Translations under genes and position numbers: made by a program
DNA from: Floccularia luteovirens
Taxonomy: Eukaryota; Basidiomycota; Agaricomycetes; Agaricales; Squamanitaceae
Assembly (NCBI GenBank): GCA_009739215.1
Contig: VSJF01000012.1
Coordinates: 1,116,001-1,180,000 of the forward strand
Direction: 5' to 3'
DNA: 64,000 bases
Shown here: positions 11,401 through 22,895 of the stretch, in pieces
Numbering within the stretch: the first letter of the stretch is position 1
How the letters are laid out: every line of letters begins with the position of its first letter
Notes under the pieces: generated by a model
The model's input: the letters and a program-made list of their open reading frames with translations, nothing else
Database searches by the model: none
What the model was told of the DNA's origin: nothing

Positions 11401-12752
11401 TGGGATGTATCCACTAAGTCCAAACTCTATCCCTCCAAGTTCTCAACGGCCTCCTTCCGATGTTCAGAGACACGCTAAGCCAAAGAGGCTAAAAGCACAC
11501 ACTGTAACAAGTAAAAGTTTTAGTATCCCGATGGTACCATCGGGACAAAAAAGGCAAACCGATGTTACCCTTGAATGTCGGCATAATGACGGTCATCAAA
11601 CTTGGAGATGTCTGTATGAGAGAACACTTTCATACGGAGAGGTATATCTTTCCAGTCGGGTATGAAGTAACTAGGTAAGTGATTCCTGCTTTGCCCTATC
11701 TATTGCTAAACAAGTAATTTTAAGGCGTTACCTATCCACCGTTGACCCAAACATTGAAGTTGTCTACCACTGTACTATACTGGACGGTGGCGATGGTCCA
11801 AAGTTTCAAATAGTGCCCTCTGACGTGCCAGACCGTCCTGTAATAGCAGGCACTGCAACCGGTGCTTGGTCTAATATTGTCAAACAAGCTAATGCTATTC
11901 GTAACAGGCAGCATTCGAACTCTGTTTCAGGACCAGACTTCTTTGGCTTGGGTCAAAATACTATCAAACACCTCATCCAAGAACTCCCTAACGCCGATCG
12001 TCTAAGAGACTATGTATGGCAAAATTTTGTTGAAGGAGGGTAAGTATATGCGCTTAGTTTTTCGATGAGTAGATCTTAAAATTCATTTATGCAGACCTCT
12101 TGGTGGGAGGCACGCAGCAGTAATTCCAGCTTTGCCAGAAGAATATGACGCCTCCATGCCGATTGGAGCATATTATCCTTCTGAGAGGGAAAAGATGAAG
12201 AGAGAGGCGAGCGGACCTCCAGAATCCCCCAGAGGAATGTCACATTATCCGCAGCATATTTTGGCGCAAGCCGAAGCTCAAAAGATGCAACAAGAGGCTG
12301 TCCAGCAGGCGAAGCAGCAAGCCCACCAGCATAGCCAGCAGCAGCAGCTAGCGGCACAACGAAAAGGTGGCAATTCACAGAAAAATGCTGCCAAACAAGT
12401 TATGCTACCCTCTCCCTCGTCACCGTCCAGTTTCCAGGAATATTTGCCAACACCTGTATCAGAACGGAGAACTACGCGCAGTCACACCAATCATGTTGCT
12501 TCTTCAACACCCATAGTAAACACTCGGCAAGTATCAAAGTCGCCTAGGACTCGTTCCGAGATCTCTCAGACAAACGCCAACAGTCAGGGGGTAGAAGAGC
12601 CTAAGCGGTCTCCATATTTGGCTAGTGTTACAACTCCTGCTGCGTCTGCATCTCCGCCAGCTGTCCCAGCAACTTTTGCTAGCATCATGAATGCATATCC
12701 AATTCCAGCCACGTCTGGTTCACCTCACCCTATTGCAGAAGCAAATGAGTAA
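8488..12752 (+). CDS. FYRN/FYRC-domain chromatin protein (TBRG1-like), frameshifted
   Basis: Exons 8488-8694, 8769-8839, 8894-9853 and 9939-about 10908, then a segment from about 11036 to 11674, 11725-12039 and 12095-12752. The N-terminus is Pro-rich, then a charged coiled coil (KYRKLKRRFFELEE, MREERSYLLDRIIELE) like the INO80F/TFPT-type helix. Next come about 800 residues of Ser/Pro/Thr-rich disordered sequence. The FYRN module starts at SKSFSIPMVP and continues as LPLNVGIMTVIKLG; the FYRC module carries GPDFFGLGQNTIKHLIQELPNADRL. FYR pairs occur in TBRG1, MLL and Trithorax proteins, so a nuclear chromatin role, perhaps with INO80, is inferred. Two places need checking: the junction near 10.91-11.07 kb, and a +1 shift at about 11538 inside the most conserved block. 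The gene may be intact with an assembly error, or broken. Confidence 0.75.
11526..11545. repeat. Perfect 20-bp palindrome at the frameshift
   Basis: The 20 bases are their own reverse complement (arms TCCCGATGGT / ACCATCGGGA). It lies in the FYRN coding block exactly where the reading frame has to move by one base to keep family similarity. Confidence 0.9.
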
Positions 12753-13409
12753 ATTTGTGTAATCCATCAATGGAGCTCAAATGTACAATATCTATATCTT
12801 GAACATTCTAACGTACTGTCGTTTCGATTTCTTAGCATTCACATAGCATTGCCCTCCCTCACTTTGCAAAATCGGACCATTTCGCCTCTTTATATTGTCT
12901 TGCGTTCGAGATAAGTTCTCACCCACACCACATTATCGCCTGCACAGCATTCTTCCTTACTTTTTTTCTTGGGTTCGTGCCGACTTCTGGAAATATATTT
13001 CGCCGACTTTGATATGATCACGCGGCTTATACGTAACAGTGTATTCGTTTTGAATGTTTTATGCTATCATGTTTGTCTTGTTTTGGTCATGATGCACGTT
13101 AACTTACTGACCATTGCCCAACCCTCTGTTCTTTTTGAGAAATAATCTGACCTCAAAAAGAACATGGTGTATCGGTCTAGGGATGACCTGATTTCAACCC
13201 AAGTCTGCTAACTTGGTGTTTGGTTTCAGTGATCTTCCGATACTATGGGGCTACATTAATATGAGTGGTTTTAATAACTTGCCTTTGTGGGGACTCCTTC
13301 TGCTGCAAGGATAGTGCCAGAAAACCGAGTAGTATATGAGGCGTACATCTTTCTTGATTTGAAAACTCCTTGGAATAAATTGTACATGAAACCAGAATTC
13401 AACATTGTA
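12753..13409. other. Gap between FYR gene and sirtuin relic, with hairpin
   Basis: 3' flank of the FYR gene and downstream flank of the sirtuin pseudogene. Similarity to the sirtuin duplicate continues past the lost stop, down to about 13295. The only structured element seen is the inverted repeat at 13128-13163. Confidence 0.55.
13128..13163. repeat. 12-bp perfect inverted repeat (possible terminator hairpin)
   Basis: Arms GTTCTTTTTGAG (13128-13139) and CTCAAAAAGAAC (13152-13163) are exact reverse complements around a 12-nt loop. It lies between the convergent FYR gene and the sirtuin relic. A role in 3'-end formation or a small-element footprint are both possible; nothing decides. Confidence 0.6.
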
Positions 13410-14740
13410 TATGCCTAACTGCCTACTCTTCGGCATGACTTCTTCGGTTTCCAAGAGTTCTGCTTCGGGTTCCAGGGACTCGGAGGGATCTGATTTCTTT
13501 TCCATTAGGATGGCTGAGGTTTTCTCACTAATCCGCAAACTCTCTTCAACAGCCTTCGCCAGCTTTTCTACTTCATCTTGTGCATTTTTCGTTCTAGTTG
13601 GCTCTTTCTTGCTGTTCGCGCTACTGATAGTCTTTTCAGTTTCTTTCCACAATTGGAGAAGTTCCTTCTCTCATCCAAGTTTTTCAGCCAGCTCTTTCAC
13701 GATATCGTCACATTTTCCGAGAAGAGTTATATCATTTTTTTGGTTTCACTCGATCCAAGTTGATTAATACCCGGGGGGTATCGTCGGTTGTAATTTCTAC
13801 GAGCACACCGAATGGATGTACGGTCAGGGATGGACCCAGAACAATTAGTAGATCAGCACACTCGACGCCGGGTATCGCGTAAAGGAACCTTTCGGGGATC
13901 TTTTCATCAGGATGGTTAGCAGGGTTTGTGAACATTGAAAATATAAATATAATGTTATACTGACATTTTCACCAAAGAAAACGACATCCGGCTTGACTAG
14001 TCTGCCACAATTCTCGCATTGAGGGATACTTTTGTCCTTAATATGCTCCTTCATCTTCGCACCATCAAGTGGAGTCGAATAATCGATGCACCGTTGCGTA
14101 GCGAAACTCGTGGGCTTCAATTATCTTATACTCGAAAATTCCAACGATTCTCTCTAGTGTATCTATATTTTGAGTGAAACACATCTGTAGAAGCGAATGT
14201 TTCTCTAATAGGCGTATGAAAGTGTGGGCTATCGTAGGTCGATACGATCCTGGATACAATTCTTGAGCAAGTATGTAAACTGGGCTAGACTCATTGAAAC
14301 GCGAATTATACAGATAAGTGACCCACTAACATGGGACAGGATTTCTTCTGAAGAAATCAATCTCGAACACCGCTTGTGGGCTAGGTATATTCAACCTGGC
14401 TAGGTTTTGCTGTAAACATAATAGGTATTAGTCTCATTGTGAAACGTTGGTGGAGCTAGCTCCTAACATAAAGTCCTGGAATCAAATGTGAGGGGTTATT
14501 TGAGAAAATTGGAAAATATATGCACCAGTTTCGAGAGATCTGGAGTCTGGAACACCAGCAGAAGTGCTCACCGGCGCCTAAATAAATGCCATGGGATGAG
14601 TATGTATGCATCTCATATTAACTAATAAAGTAGAAAGAACCATTACCACAGAATTTTTACATTGGTCTGAAGCTATGAAGTTGGCAAGCGAGGTTATATC
14701 CTTTGCCTTGAGTAGTTTGGGCTCTCAGATCCCCTTTTTC
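13410..14740 (-). pseudogene. Hst2-type sirtuin pseudogene (left copy)
   Basis: Decayed duplicate of the intact sirtuin at 33781-35222, kept with introns. Recognisable pieces in order on the minus strand: LANFIASDQC, a STSAG-like loop, [45 protein letters not shown], and a Lys/Glu-rich tail. Against the intact copy it carries an extra C in exon 1, loss of an intron with two coding bases near the GAG-STSAG loop, a one-base deletion just after the catalytic His codon, and Cys-to-Tyr at a zinc ligand (CIDY instead of CIDC). Several independent lesions make a functional product very unlikely. Similarity continues about 110 bp beyond the former stop, so the duplication was of genomic DNA and not of mRNA. 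Confidence 0.85.
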
Positions 14741-15242
14741 TAGCGATCCACTATTGCTGCCCATAGTGTGCAACCAGACGCTCCAAGGATAATGTCAGTT
14801 GTTTCTATAGTAATGATATATAAGATTAAGCGTAAAATGTGTAACGACGCATCCCTACCAGTTCTGCACAAATCGGCGCTGTTGAACAGAGTGTAGAGTA
14901 GAATGAATAAGAATTACTCAATACAAGTTTGGATATTATTTTGGAATGCTATACTGAAATTTAGTGACTAGTCTCAAAGGTATATATTCTTGGGCTATCT
15001 TGTCTGCGGATCATCTAAATATGACTCGGATTGCACAGTATTTCTCCTACAACAAACTGGGGGTGCAACTTAACCATGTGTTTGATCGAGGCTGACAAGA
15101 ATAGCACAACAGAAACCCAGGTCTCGTAACATGTCACTGGGCTCGAATTTTTTCAAATTTCAGCGTTAAAAAGTATTCTGCTTATTCTCCACAGGAGGTA
15201 TGAACACGCTACAACAAATTCGTAGGTTGTATTGAAACAACC
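14741..15242. other. Spacer between sirtuin relic and S28 gene
   Basis: About 500 bp with no convincing ORF; it would contain the sirtuin relic's old promoter and the S28 3' UTR. Confidence 0.45.
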
Positions 15243-17932
15243 TCAATGCTTTTTAGGGGGTTTCCAGTCTCTGAGCCATCCTAGTACAAAAGTGACCTCT
15301 TCCGCATGAATTTTGCGGATCTGCGAAGGCTCATCAAGCAGGTTCTTCAACCCGTTTTCGTCATAGTGGTGGACTCCATCTGTTATACATCTAGTTAATC
15401 ATAGATCTAAATGAAACTGAATGACTTCACGCACCAGGGATCAGTTTGAAAGGCCTTAGCATTGTAGTCCTTCCTTTTAGGGGCATCCTCGCTATGAGGA
15501 GTGTCAGGTCTCCACGGGTCGACTAAGTGACATTTGTTTAAACAACGTTCATTCTTTAGGAGACCGCTTACCTTCTCCATCGATAAAGGCCAGCCTGTCT
15601 GCGGCGATCTCGAAATCACCCAATGCATTTACCGCAGTGATGTTCGGTAAGCGCGGTACAGTAAAATGTTTACCTGGTAAGTAAGCCTTTTAAAGGTATA
15701 ATTAGAGTAAAGATAGGCATGAGTCATTCTTCACCTGTTTGCAGATTTTAGACTCGTACGCGAGATCGAGCACTCTTGAGATGATGCGTGGTTGTTTTTG
15801 GTCGGGTGGAGCAGTCTGAGTGGAGTAGAGTCAACATATTCTGTTTCTACTTGTACCCTCTTTAAAAATGAAATAAACTTACAGTAAAGTAACCCCATTG
15901 TGTACAGACTTGGAAAGTCCAAAGGCGCCAATCTTGGTCTAGGCCTGTTTCTTGATACTTTGCATCATCGTATGTTCCAAAGCACTGAAAGGAATAGAGC
16001 ATCAGCATTACCATCGTGGAAGTATTCATACAGAGGAGTTACATCTTCCACAGTTGAAGTTTGGGGACATCTGGACACATATTTCTGCATGGAATTCAAG
16101 TGGAGTCAGAACCGTTAAATAGTGATTCAGTTGGTGGCACACCGATTTTATCCAGTTTCCATAGTTTATGATTGAAAAATCAACCGAAAAACCGTCTTCG
16201 ACGGTAACTAGCCTTGCCGGGTCACCAAACGGTAACTCTGTTGCAGTGGCAGCCATGGTACCGAAAGGTTTTCCAAGGGCAGTACAGAAGGCATCAAACG
16301 ATGTACTACCAACCGCTGGATCCCAGTTCTTAGACTGCCATGAGCCCAAAGGGTTCTTCAAGAAGTAGAGTTAGACATTGGATAAAAAGGCAGCAGAAAG
16401 TCGTACTGAAAGCATTGATGCAAAGTCATCATCGTGTTCAAGGCCGGATAGACCAAAGAGAGCTTTCAGAGCATGTTTGAATTTTCCATGAGCAAGTATG
16501 GAGTCCACTGTATTGATCGAGTTGACAAGATGGTTAGAACATTTTGGATCAGCTGCTTTTCGAATAATTTCCATATATTGCCAGTTTTCTATCGCAGCGT
16601 GGGTTACAGCTGGAGGAATGTTAGTGGTAGGAAAAGAAGTAGTAGCGTGCAAAACGAACCACTAGATGCAATGGCTCCATATACAAGGTCTGGATACAAG
16701 ATTTTCATATGGGCAGACCGTGCTCCTGCATAGGATCCCTGAAAAAATAATTAATACAAGGGCCAGGAGGAGAAAAGATGAGATTGTACCCCATAATAAA
16801 TCCATGGAGTACCAGGAGCAGTCAAATTTTCATCGATTCCATCAAATTTGACGTTCGCCATGAAATTTGCACTATCTGCAGCTGCCTGCTCGTTATCAAG
16901 CCATCTTTGTATTATCATGATCATTAGCAGGATTTTTCCGAAGAAAAAATTAAGTGCCACCTGAGAGAGTCAGTTGTAAGGTTCTGGACAGGCATCGACA
17001 GTCCTATGTAATACGAAATGCCAAGTAAGTAAACGAGCAGAGTATAAGTTATTTTGAACAACAGTACTCACCATAGTATCTGTGTTCCAGAACAACACTG
17101 ATTCCGCCTGTTGCCTTGGCAAGAATGTCTCCGATCCCAGTATCCAAGAATGGGAGTCGGTTCTGAGATATGAATATGTTCCAACTCGACTGTTTGTTCG
17201 TACACGATTCATATTGCATACCTCTCCACTAGTTTCACCACCATCAATAACAATTACAGGAGTCCCTTCGCCAGGTCGGTAATGTCTCGTGTTGACCCAG
17301 AATCTTTGGTGCCAGGTATGCGCGTCAGATTTTGTAAAGTGGTCCAGTGGCTGTTCAAACCATTGAGGTTCGAAGTCTGATGAAGCCAATACCTCTTGGG
17401 TGTCAAAGAGGTTATGGATCGTGAACCTGGAATTTGCTGTCGATTGCGAACGCGCGGTATGCTCTGCTTTCTCCAAACGCCAAAGGTTTACTCCCTGTGG
17501 TCCTAAAGCACGCAAATTTTTCCATTCACTGGTGGCGTATGCCGAATGGAAAGAGGCAAATTGGCAAGCAGTAATTTCTCGATATGCAACATGGTGGGAG
17601 AGAGACTTATCGCGTCCAGCGACCAGCAAGTCAGTATTTAGTTCTTGGAACCAGCTGAGGTGGCGTGCTTCAGTATGAGAAATCAAAGTAAAATTAGACA
17701 AAGTGTGCACGTGTGCACAATGGCATTGTATCACATGGCTTTGCAAAAAAGGGACCCCGTAACACTTACCCTTGTCATTCCTAACCACTAGACAAGAGCT
17801 AAAGGTACAGTACAAGTTCTAAACACAAATAATGAGACTTAAAAACCTGACAGCTATCCATACTGAGAGTGCCAATGCAGCATATCTACACTTCGAGCAA
17901 TGGGTGGGAAGGTTGCAGGAAGAGTCGCCCAT
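15243..17932 (-). CDS. Serine peptidase, family S28 (Pro-Xaa carboxypeptidase-like)
   Basis: Exons read from the high end: 17502-17222, 17162-17072, 17003-16961, 16904-16790, 16738-16660, 16609-16407, 16355-16143, 16084-16043, 15984-15883, 15815-15735, 15686-15572, 15522-about 15433, 15379-15243. S28 enzymes are secreted or vacuolar peptidases that cleave after proline. Visible marks: FEQPLDHF, DGGETSGE, VVLEHRYYG, the nucleophile elbow GGSYAGA, NALGDFEIAADRL, VDPWRPDTPHSE with the catalytic Asp, and DGVHHYDENGL with the catalytic His. The N-terminal exon is unresolved: a hydrophobic segment (AALALSVWIA) near 17870 could be the signal peptide, but no in-frame short intron joins it to GPQGVNLW, and about 360 bp of odd sequence lies between. 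The last intron has no in-frame GT donor; a GC donor at about 15432 would fix it. Confidence 0.78.
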
Positions 17933-18596
17933 GTGCCATACACTCATGATACATTGACATAATCGTCAAGAAGTCTGTTCAAAATGAGAACCTGGGCTGT
18001 TCGAGTGTTGACACATGGATGTCAAGATGATGAATCCACCACGGCTATTACTCCGGGGTCCTTTGGTCCAGGGTCGGCTTGGTCCTGTTTTATTCGGAAG
18101 GGTGAAGGTGCCTCCCGCTGCACATAACTTAGGTGCAGAAAGTATTCAATAGAATGTATTACAATTTTAGGTAACAGAATTTAACAAGCATTTGTTGAAG
18201 CGACACATTTACCACACTGCCAAAGTTTTAAGCCCAGGAAACCTACCGTTATGTACTGCTACATAATTTTTCGACGGGATCTTGAGTGTCTTGGAACATT
18301 TAAAGAGCCTCAAAAATACTAAAGACAAACGTGAGAAGTCAATAAAAATCTGTCAGGGCAAGAAGATGCTAAGGTTCCCCGTAATAAATTGAACAATGAT
18401 GAAAAAAAAAAAATACTTACGTGTATGATACTCGCAATTTAGTCTGATTTTTATATTCTGCCATCATGCCATTGACGATGTTTCCTTGCTTCAGGGTCGT
18501 ATGAGAACATATAAATTGCCAGCAGTTCGAATTCCTTACCTTCTTTACCTCTTACCTTCTTTCTACTTCTACCACACCTAATTGAGAGGAATCATC
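17933..18596. other. Gene-free promoter region
   Basis: Divergent intergenic space between the S28 gene and the hypothetical gene at 18597. An ACATATAAATT motif near 18508 is a plausible TATA box for the latter, followed by CTTACCTTCTTTC pyrimidine tracts. Confidence 0.45.
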
Positions 18597-19266
18597 ATGA
18601 CAGGTACTGAACTCTGGCTTACCTATCAATTGGCCTCTCGCGCCCACCTTCCATTAACCACTCAACTCATCGAGTTAGAGTTCCAAAACCATAAGCTTGC
18701 TATTTTGGAAGACGTCTTGGAACACGGTGCAGTCTATTCAATGTTAAGCTTCAGAATTGTAATTAATAATACCTCAGTATTCCAGCAAGGATATGTCGAG
18801 TCCAAGCATCGGCCAGTTGCTTGGTGGGAGAAGAAGGATGGCCAAAAAGTCAAAGGCAGCTATTGCGTTCAAGAACTTATCAAGCAAGGTGTAGGAAAGT
18901 GCCCGGAGACCGCCCTCAAGCTAGTTGTAGGCAAGTAACTAGTTCAAGGCATTTGGATATCTTGTAACCTTCTATCCAGAGGATGTCCCTACCCAGTTGT
19001 GGTTCACTTATGTGTATCCCAACAACCCCGGCACTCACTTGGTTACTCAGCGGATCAAGTTGACAGCAACGCCTTCTAGGTTGGAACGTCTTGCACATGT
19101 AACCAATCATGTTTTCAACCAAGGATTTTTGGTCCCAAGGTTGAGGCCTGCAGTGTATTGGCAAACTGGTTGCGGAGCAAGAATTGAAGAGCACATTCGT
19201 GTTGAAGATATCCTTCAGCCTGGGGCGAAGGCAGTTGCGAGGAAAAGCCTCTTCGGTTTATCGTAG
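18597..19266 (+). CDS. Hypothetical protein, possibly two exons
   Basis: Not recognised. The first exon starts MTGTELWLTYQLASRAH and runs to VQELIKQG; the second part reads YLVTFYPEDVPTQLWF and ends ARKSLFGLS. A 52-nt intron (donor GTAGGA after 18889, acceptor AACTAG near 18941) joins the two in frame and gives about 206 residues, but it removes a stretch that would itself read as protein, so the model is tentative. There is no signal peptide, membrane span or metal motif. Aromatic-rich strand-like patterns (WFTYVYPNNPGTH) hint at a beta-sandwich. It sits in the unique block between the S28 gene and the MYND gene. The product may be lineage-restricted. Confidence 0.45.
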
Positions 19267-19521
19267 GTACGTATGACAGCTATTCCCCTTCAAATAGACA
19301 CTGAGATGAGCCAAGCAGACATCAAGCCTAGCTGCTCAAGCTGCTGCAGGTGTTGTCACTAGTTGAGGTGCCTCTATACTTAGCACTAGCTTAGTTTAGT
19401 ATCGAGTTAATAGTAATTACATAAGAATATGTTTAGGGTCGGTTGAATCGCGCTTCGGTCTTTATTCAAGTCACCAGTAAGTTAATATGACCTTATCACG
19501 ACTGCCTTTTATTTCTATGAA

Positions 19522-20743
19522 ATGCCTCGTCACAACAAACGCTATTCGATATTCTCTCCTCCGACATTGTCGATGTCCGAGCTAGTGAAAACTACATTGG
19601 ATCACAATTATACTCACATGCTCATTGAAAAGTGGCCTGAGCATTGTGGCGGTACTCCTGATATGTATCAAGAATGGTTCCTGGATGTCAGGGAACGCAG
19701 TCATACTCAATCTCAAAAGGGACAGCTTATTGCGTGGAATAAGGGGAAATTCATTCCAGAAAATATATTCTGTCGTACTGTTGACACTGGGAGACTGATA
19801 CCACTGGCTCGGCCATGGACGACTCATGTCTATCACCATCATTCCGTAAACGAAACGAGAATACAGGTGATACTTACTATGGTGGGCCACATATACTATC
19901 ATACGTTCCTTGACTTAAGGTATCTCAGCTGCCAGAGCTGATGTTGCTTCGTGGGATGCATAACACCGGTTGCGATGAAATCTACATTATTATGACAAAT
20001 TTGAAAAGACAAGAGATGGATGACATAACGGAGTACTTTAAACTTGCGTGTCGTTACGGTTTTGGACGCGCTTGCAAACCGAGGATAGGAAGAATTATAC
20101 AACATGAGCGTAAGCATTTTCTTGGCAGGTATGCTATTCAGGCATGTTCAAACAACCTATAGATATGCGATTGAACCACACACTTTTACGACAAGGACGC
20201 ACTCCCTGTTTTCCGCAGATCGATCTAACTCTTCGAGCAATCCTGTATGAGAAACGACCGCGCTTTATTATACTATTTTCACTTCAGCCAACTATTTTAT
20301 CCCAAATCTTTTTCACACATAAATCATATGTTCCCGACGAAGACATATTCTACGACTACCCCACAGGTTGTCCTAATCCATATTGTACAGATGACTGCGA
20401 GACGATTCGCTTCCCCAGAAGAGGATTACAGACTGCCGTGGTTCTAGATATAAAGACAAAACGCCACCATCCGAGAATAAAAGCCAAAGAAATGTGTAAT
20501 TGGATCGGTTGTGATGTATGTTTCGGAGAGGAACCCGTTTCTGGGAGTGACTGTAGCGAGGGAACAGAAACCAATTCAAGGATCGACAACAAGGCTACAG
20601 GGCCAACTTGCGGCAAGTGCTGGCTCGTCAAATATTGTTCCACGGACCATCAAAAGAATGACTGGGCAGAGCATAAGAAAGTCTGCGTTAAAAGTCGTCC
20701 CAATTATCCATCTTTCCCTCTCGATACCCATGCTCCTACATGA
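19522..20743 (+). CDS. MYND-type zinc finger protein
   Basis: Exons 19522-19866, 19920-20109 and 20163-20743 give 371 residues with in-frame junctions; the second intron is 53 nt with donor GTAAGC. Near the C-terminus the order CNWIGCDVC, CGKCWLVKYCSTDHQ and WAEHKKVC matches the Cys6-His-Cys zinc-binding plan of MYND fingers, which bind Pro-rich peptides. A broad expansion of MYND proteins with otherwise unique N-terminal regions is typical of mushrooms. The first 250 residues show no known domain, and a SET domain is absent. The role is unknown; protein-protein recognition through the finger is inferred from the family. Confidence 0.75.
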
Positions 20744-20902
20744 TTTTGGACACATTATATATATGTATCATTGAAGCTCTAATGACGAACAGTGACTTAT
20801 TTTATCAATTATTATATCTTATCACGGGCTTGTCACAATACTGCAACCACTTGTTTGGCGAACAGTTCCAATAGAAATATCTTTCATCACCGCATCATCA
20901 TC

Positions 20903-22011
20903 ATGTCGCTCAGGTACCTAACAGCAAAACTTGCCCAGCAAGTACATCAGCAACTTCAAAGCAGCAGACTGGATACTCATCTATAGTAAAAGATTGACGA
21001 CGAACTTATGAGCGTTGGGGCTTTTGGCCTAGATCAGGTAGAGTACTGCGGCACTTTTCAAGTCGACAATGATCCTCAACGACATACTCAGCTCATGGAA
21101 CTTGCGGGCCTGGCTTGTGCTCAGGCCCTAGCGACGGCGTACCACAAGGGTCCTTACCCTCGCGTGCTCGTATGCTGTGGCCCGGGAAACCAAGGTGCGC
21201 CAATTACACTGTAGATATACGGGAATAACGTACCAGGCATACTATACTAAAGGTGGGGATGGACTAGTTGCAGCCAGGCATCTTTGTAAGTTTTCACCTT
21301 CAGCTGCCCTTCTAGACTTACAGTTATTTTACTCAGGCATGTTTGGCTATAAGCCGACAATTTACATGCCTAAGGTATGTGGAGTTTGTTGATTTGAATG
21401 GCGTAACAAATTCACAAACCTGATTTAATAAGCCCGGCGCAAAAGATATCTATCAGGTAATCATATTCACCCTTGCTTCCATTACTAACTGAAAAACCTT
21501 CCGAGTGCTGTAGCGTCTTCAAAAGCAGTGTGAGAACATGCAAATCCCAATCATTCCACCTTCGAATGATACGGAGCCATTGAAACACGCCATCGCATCT
21601 TCGGACGTGATCCTCGATGCAATTTTCGGGTTTTCTTTCAAGCCGCCTGTTCGCGCTCCTTTCAATTCAGCTCTTCTGCTTCTCTCAGAATCTCGTCTTC
21701 CAATAGTTTCGGTCGATATCCCATCTGGTTGGGATGTAGAAAAAGGAAACGATGCTGGTATAGGTCTGAAACCAGATGTCTTGATCAGTCTCACAGCACC
21801 GAAATATGGTGTGAAAGACTTTACTGGGAGACATTTCCTAGGCGGGAGATTTGTGCCAAAGTATACGTTCTTTTTGATCTATGCGAATATTTAATTGATT
21901 CATGTGATTCTATCAAGGTATCTCGAACAGAAGTATCAGCTGAATCTCCCTCTATACCCCGGATTTGAACAAATTGTTGAGATTTCTTCGACCTCTGCTG
22001 AAAAGTTATGA
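20903..22011 (+). CDS. NAXE: NAD(P)H-hydrate epimerase (YjeF N-terminal)
   Basis: Eight exons (20903-20941, 20993-21037, 21092-21194, 21253-21285, 21337-21374, 21433-21456, 21514-21860, 21918-22011) give 240 residues, the usual single-domain length. The enzyme interconverts R and S forms of hydrated NAD(P)H so that a dehydratase can repair them. Marks: [39 protein letters not shown] for the nucleotide-binding loop, [35 protein letters not shown] and LISLTAPK. There is no dehydratase domain fused to it. It sits beside NAD-consuming sirtuin copies only because of the duplication; a functional link is not shown. Confidence 0.92.
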
Positions 22012-22895
22012 GATTGTCAGCCGTCGTCGTAGGCGCCGCCTCAGTCTTTCAATGTATTAACACGAGATCAATTTGCTATGTAACTATAATTGTGAATGAA
22101 GGTCTGAAATCAAATTACTAGAGATGCGGCCTTGGCTGTTTATGAGTCATTGGTCATAAGTTGCGCCAGCAAAACACGCGCTTCTAAAAAACATGTGCTC
22201 TCAGCTCTGGTTTTGATATCTATTATCTGGGATTGCGCTGTCTCAATTTGTTAAACAATTTGTAATCAATCAAACTGCCAATTGAAGAGAACCAAACAAG
22301 GTATTTCTTGGAAGCGCTCGTATTGAAAACACACAACCTGTTCTTGCTATTCACTTACTTGATGTATCGGTCTTCGATCGCGTAAGTAGTCCTCCTGGGT
22401 GAGCTCCAGTACTATAATTTCGGATGAAATATTGATGAACGTTCTAAACAAGGCATACGTAGTGACCGAGACAAGGATATCCATGAATGCACGCCACGCC
22501 AAGGACTTGCTCAAGAGGAATTCAAGCGTTTTCAGATGTAGCGGAAAAACCACTGGTATCCTCACGGATGGACTCGAAATGCTTCAGGACGCCTTGAAAC
22601 TATTTGTAGCCACCTATGGCTCTCCTGAGCACTAAGTGTACACTTCAAGCTGCTCGTGTTAGAGAACCATCCCAATCTGGCTGACGGCAGGTGATCTGCC
22701 CGGAATTGGGATGCGTGCACCCATATCTCGTATCCCCAGTTTCTAGCATGAATGATTCCGTCAATAATTCAATTGAAGGTCTTCACCTTGCCCTATTCTC
22801 TGCCCCAATTCTTATATAAGTATGGGGCTCACTCCGTTACTTCTGCCATTACTCCCCCTCTCTTTTGATTGGTGAACCCGCTGCTAAAACCTACG
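22012..22895. other. Gene-free stretch with promoter of DUF2235 gene A
   Basis: Holds a weak 78-codon ORF at 22399-22635 (SSSTIISDEILMNVLNKAY) without family signature, not called as a gene. The last 100 bp is the promoter of the next gene. Confidence 0.45.
22813..22819 (+). promoter_or_regulatory. TATA box of DUF2235 gene A
   Basis: TATATAA lies 83 bp upstream of the ATG at 22896, with CTCCCCCTCTC between them. The same plan (TATA, then CT-rich leader) is seen at the Cys-rich gene. Confidence 0.5.

Noticed and set aside
22399..22635. 78-codon ORF upstream of DUF2235 A
   Set aside because: Starts close to the previous stop and has no recognisable domain or promoter; too weak to call.
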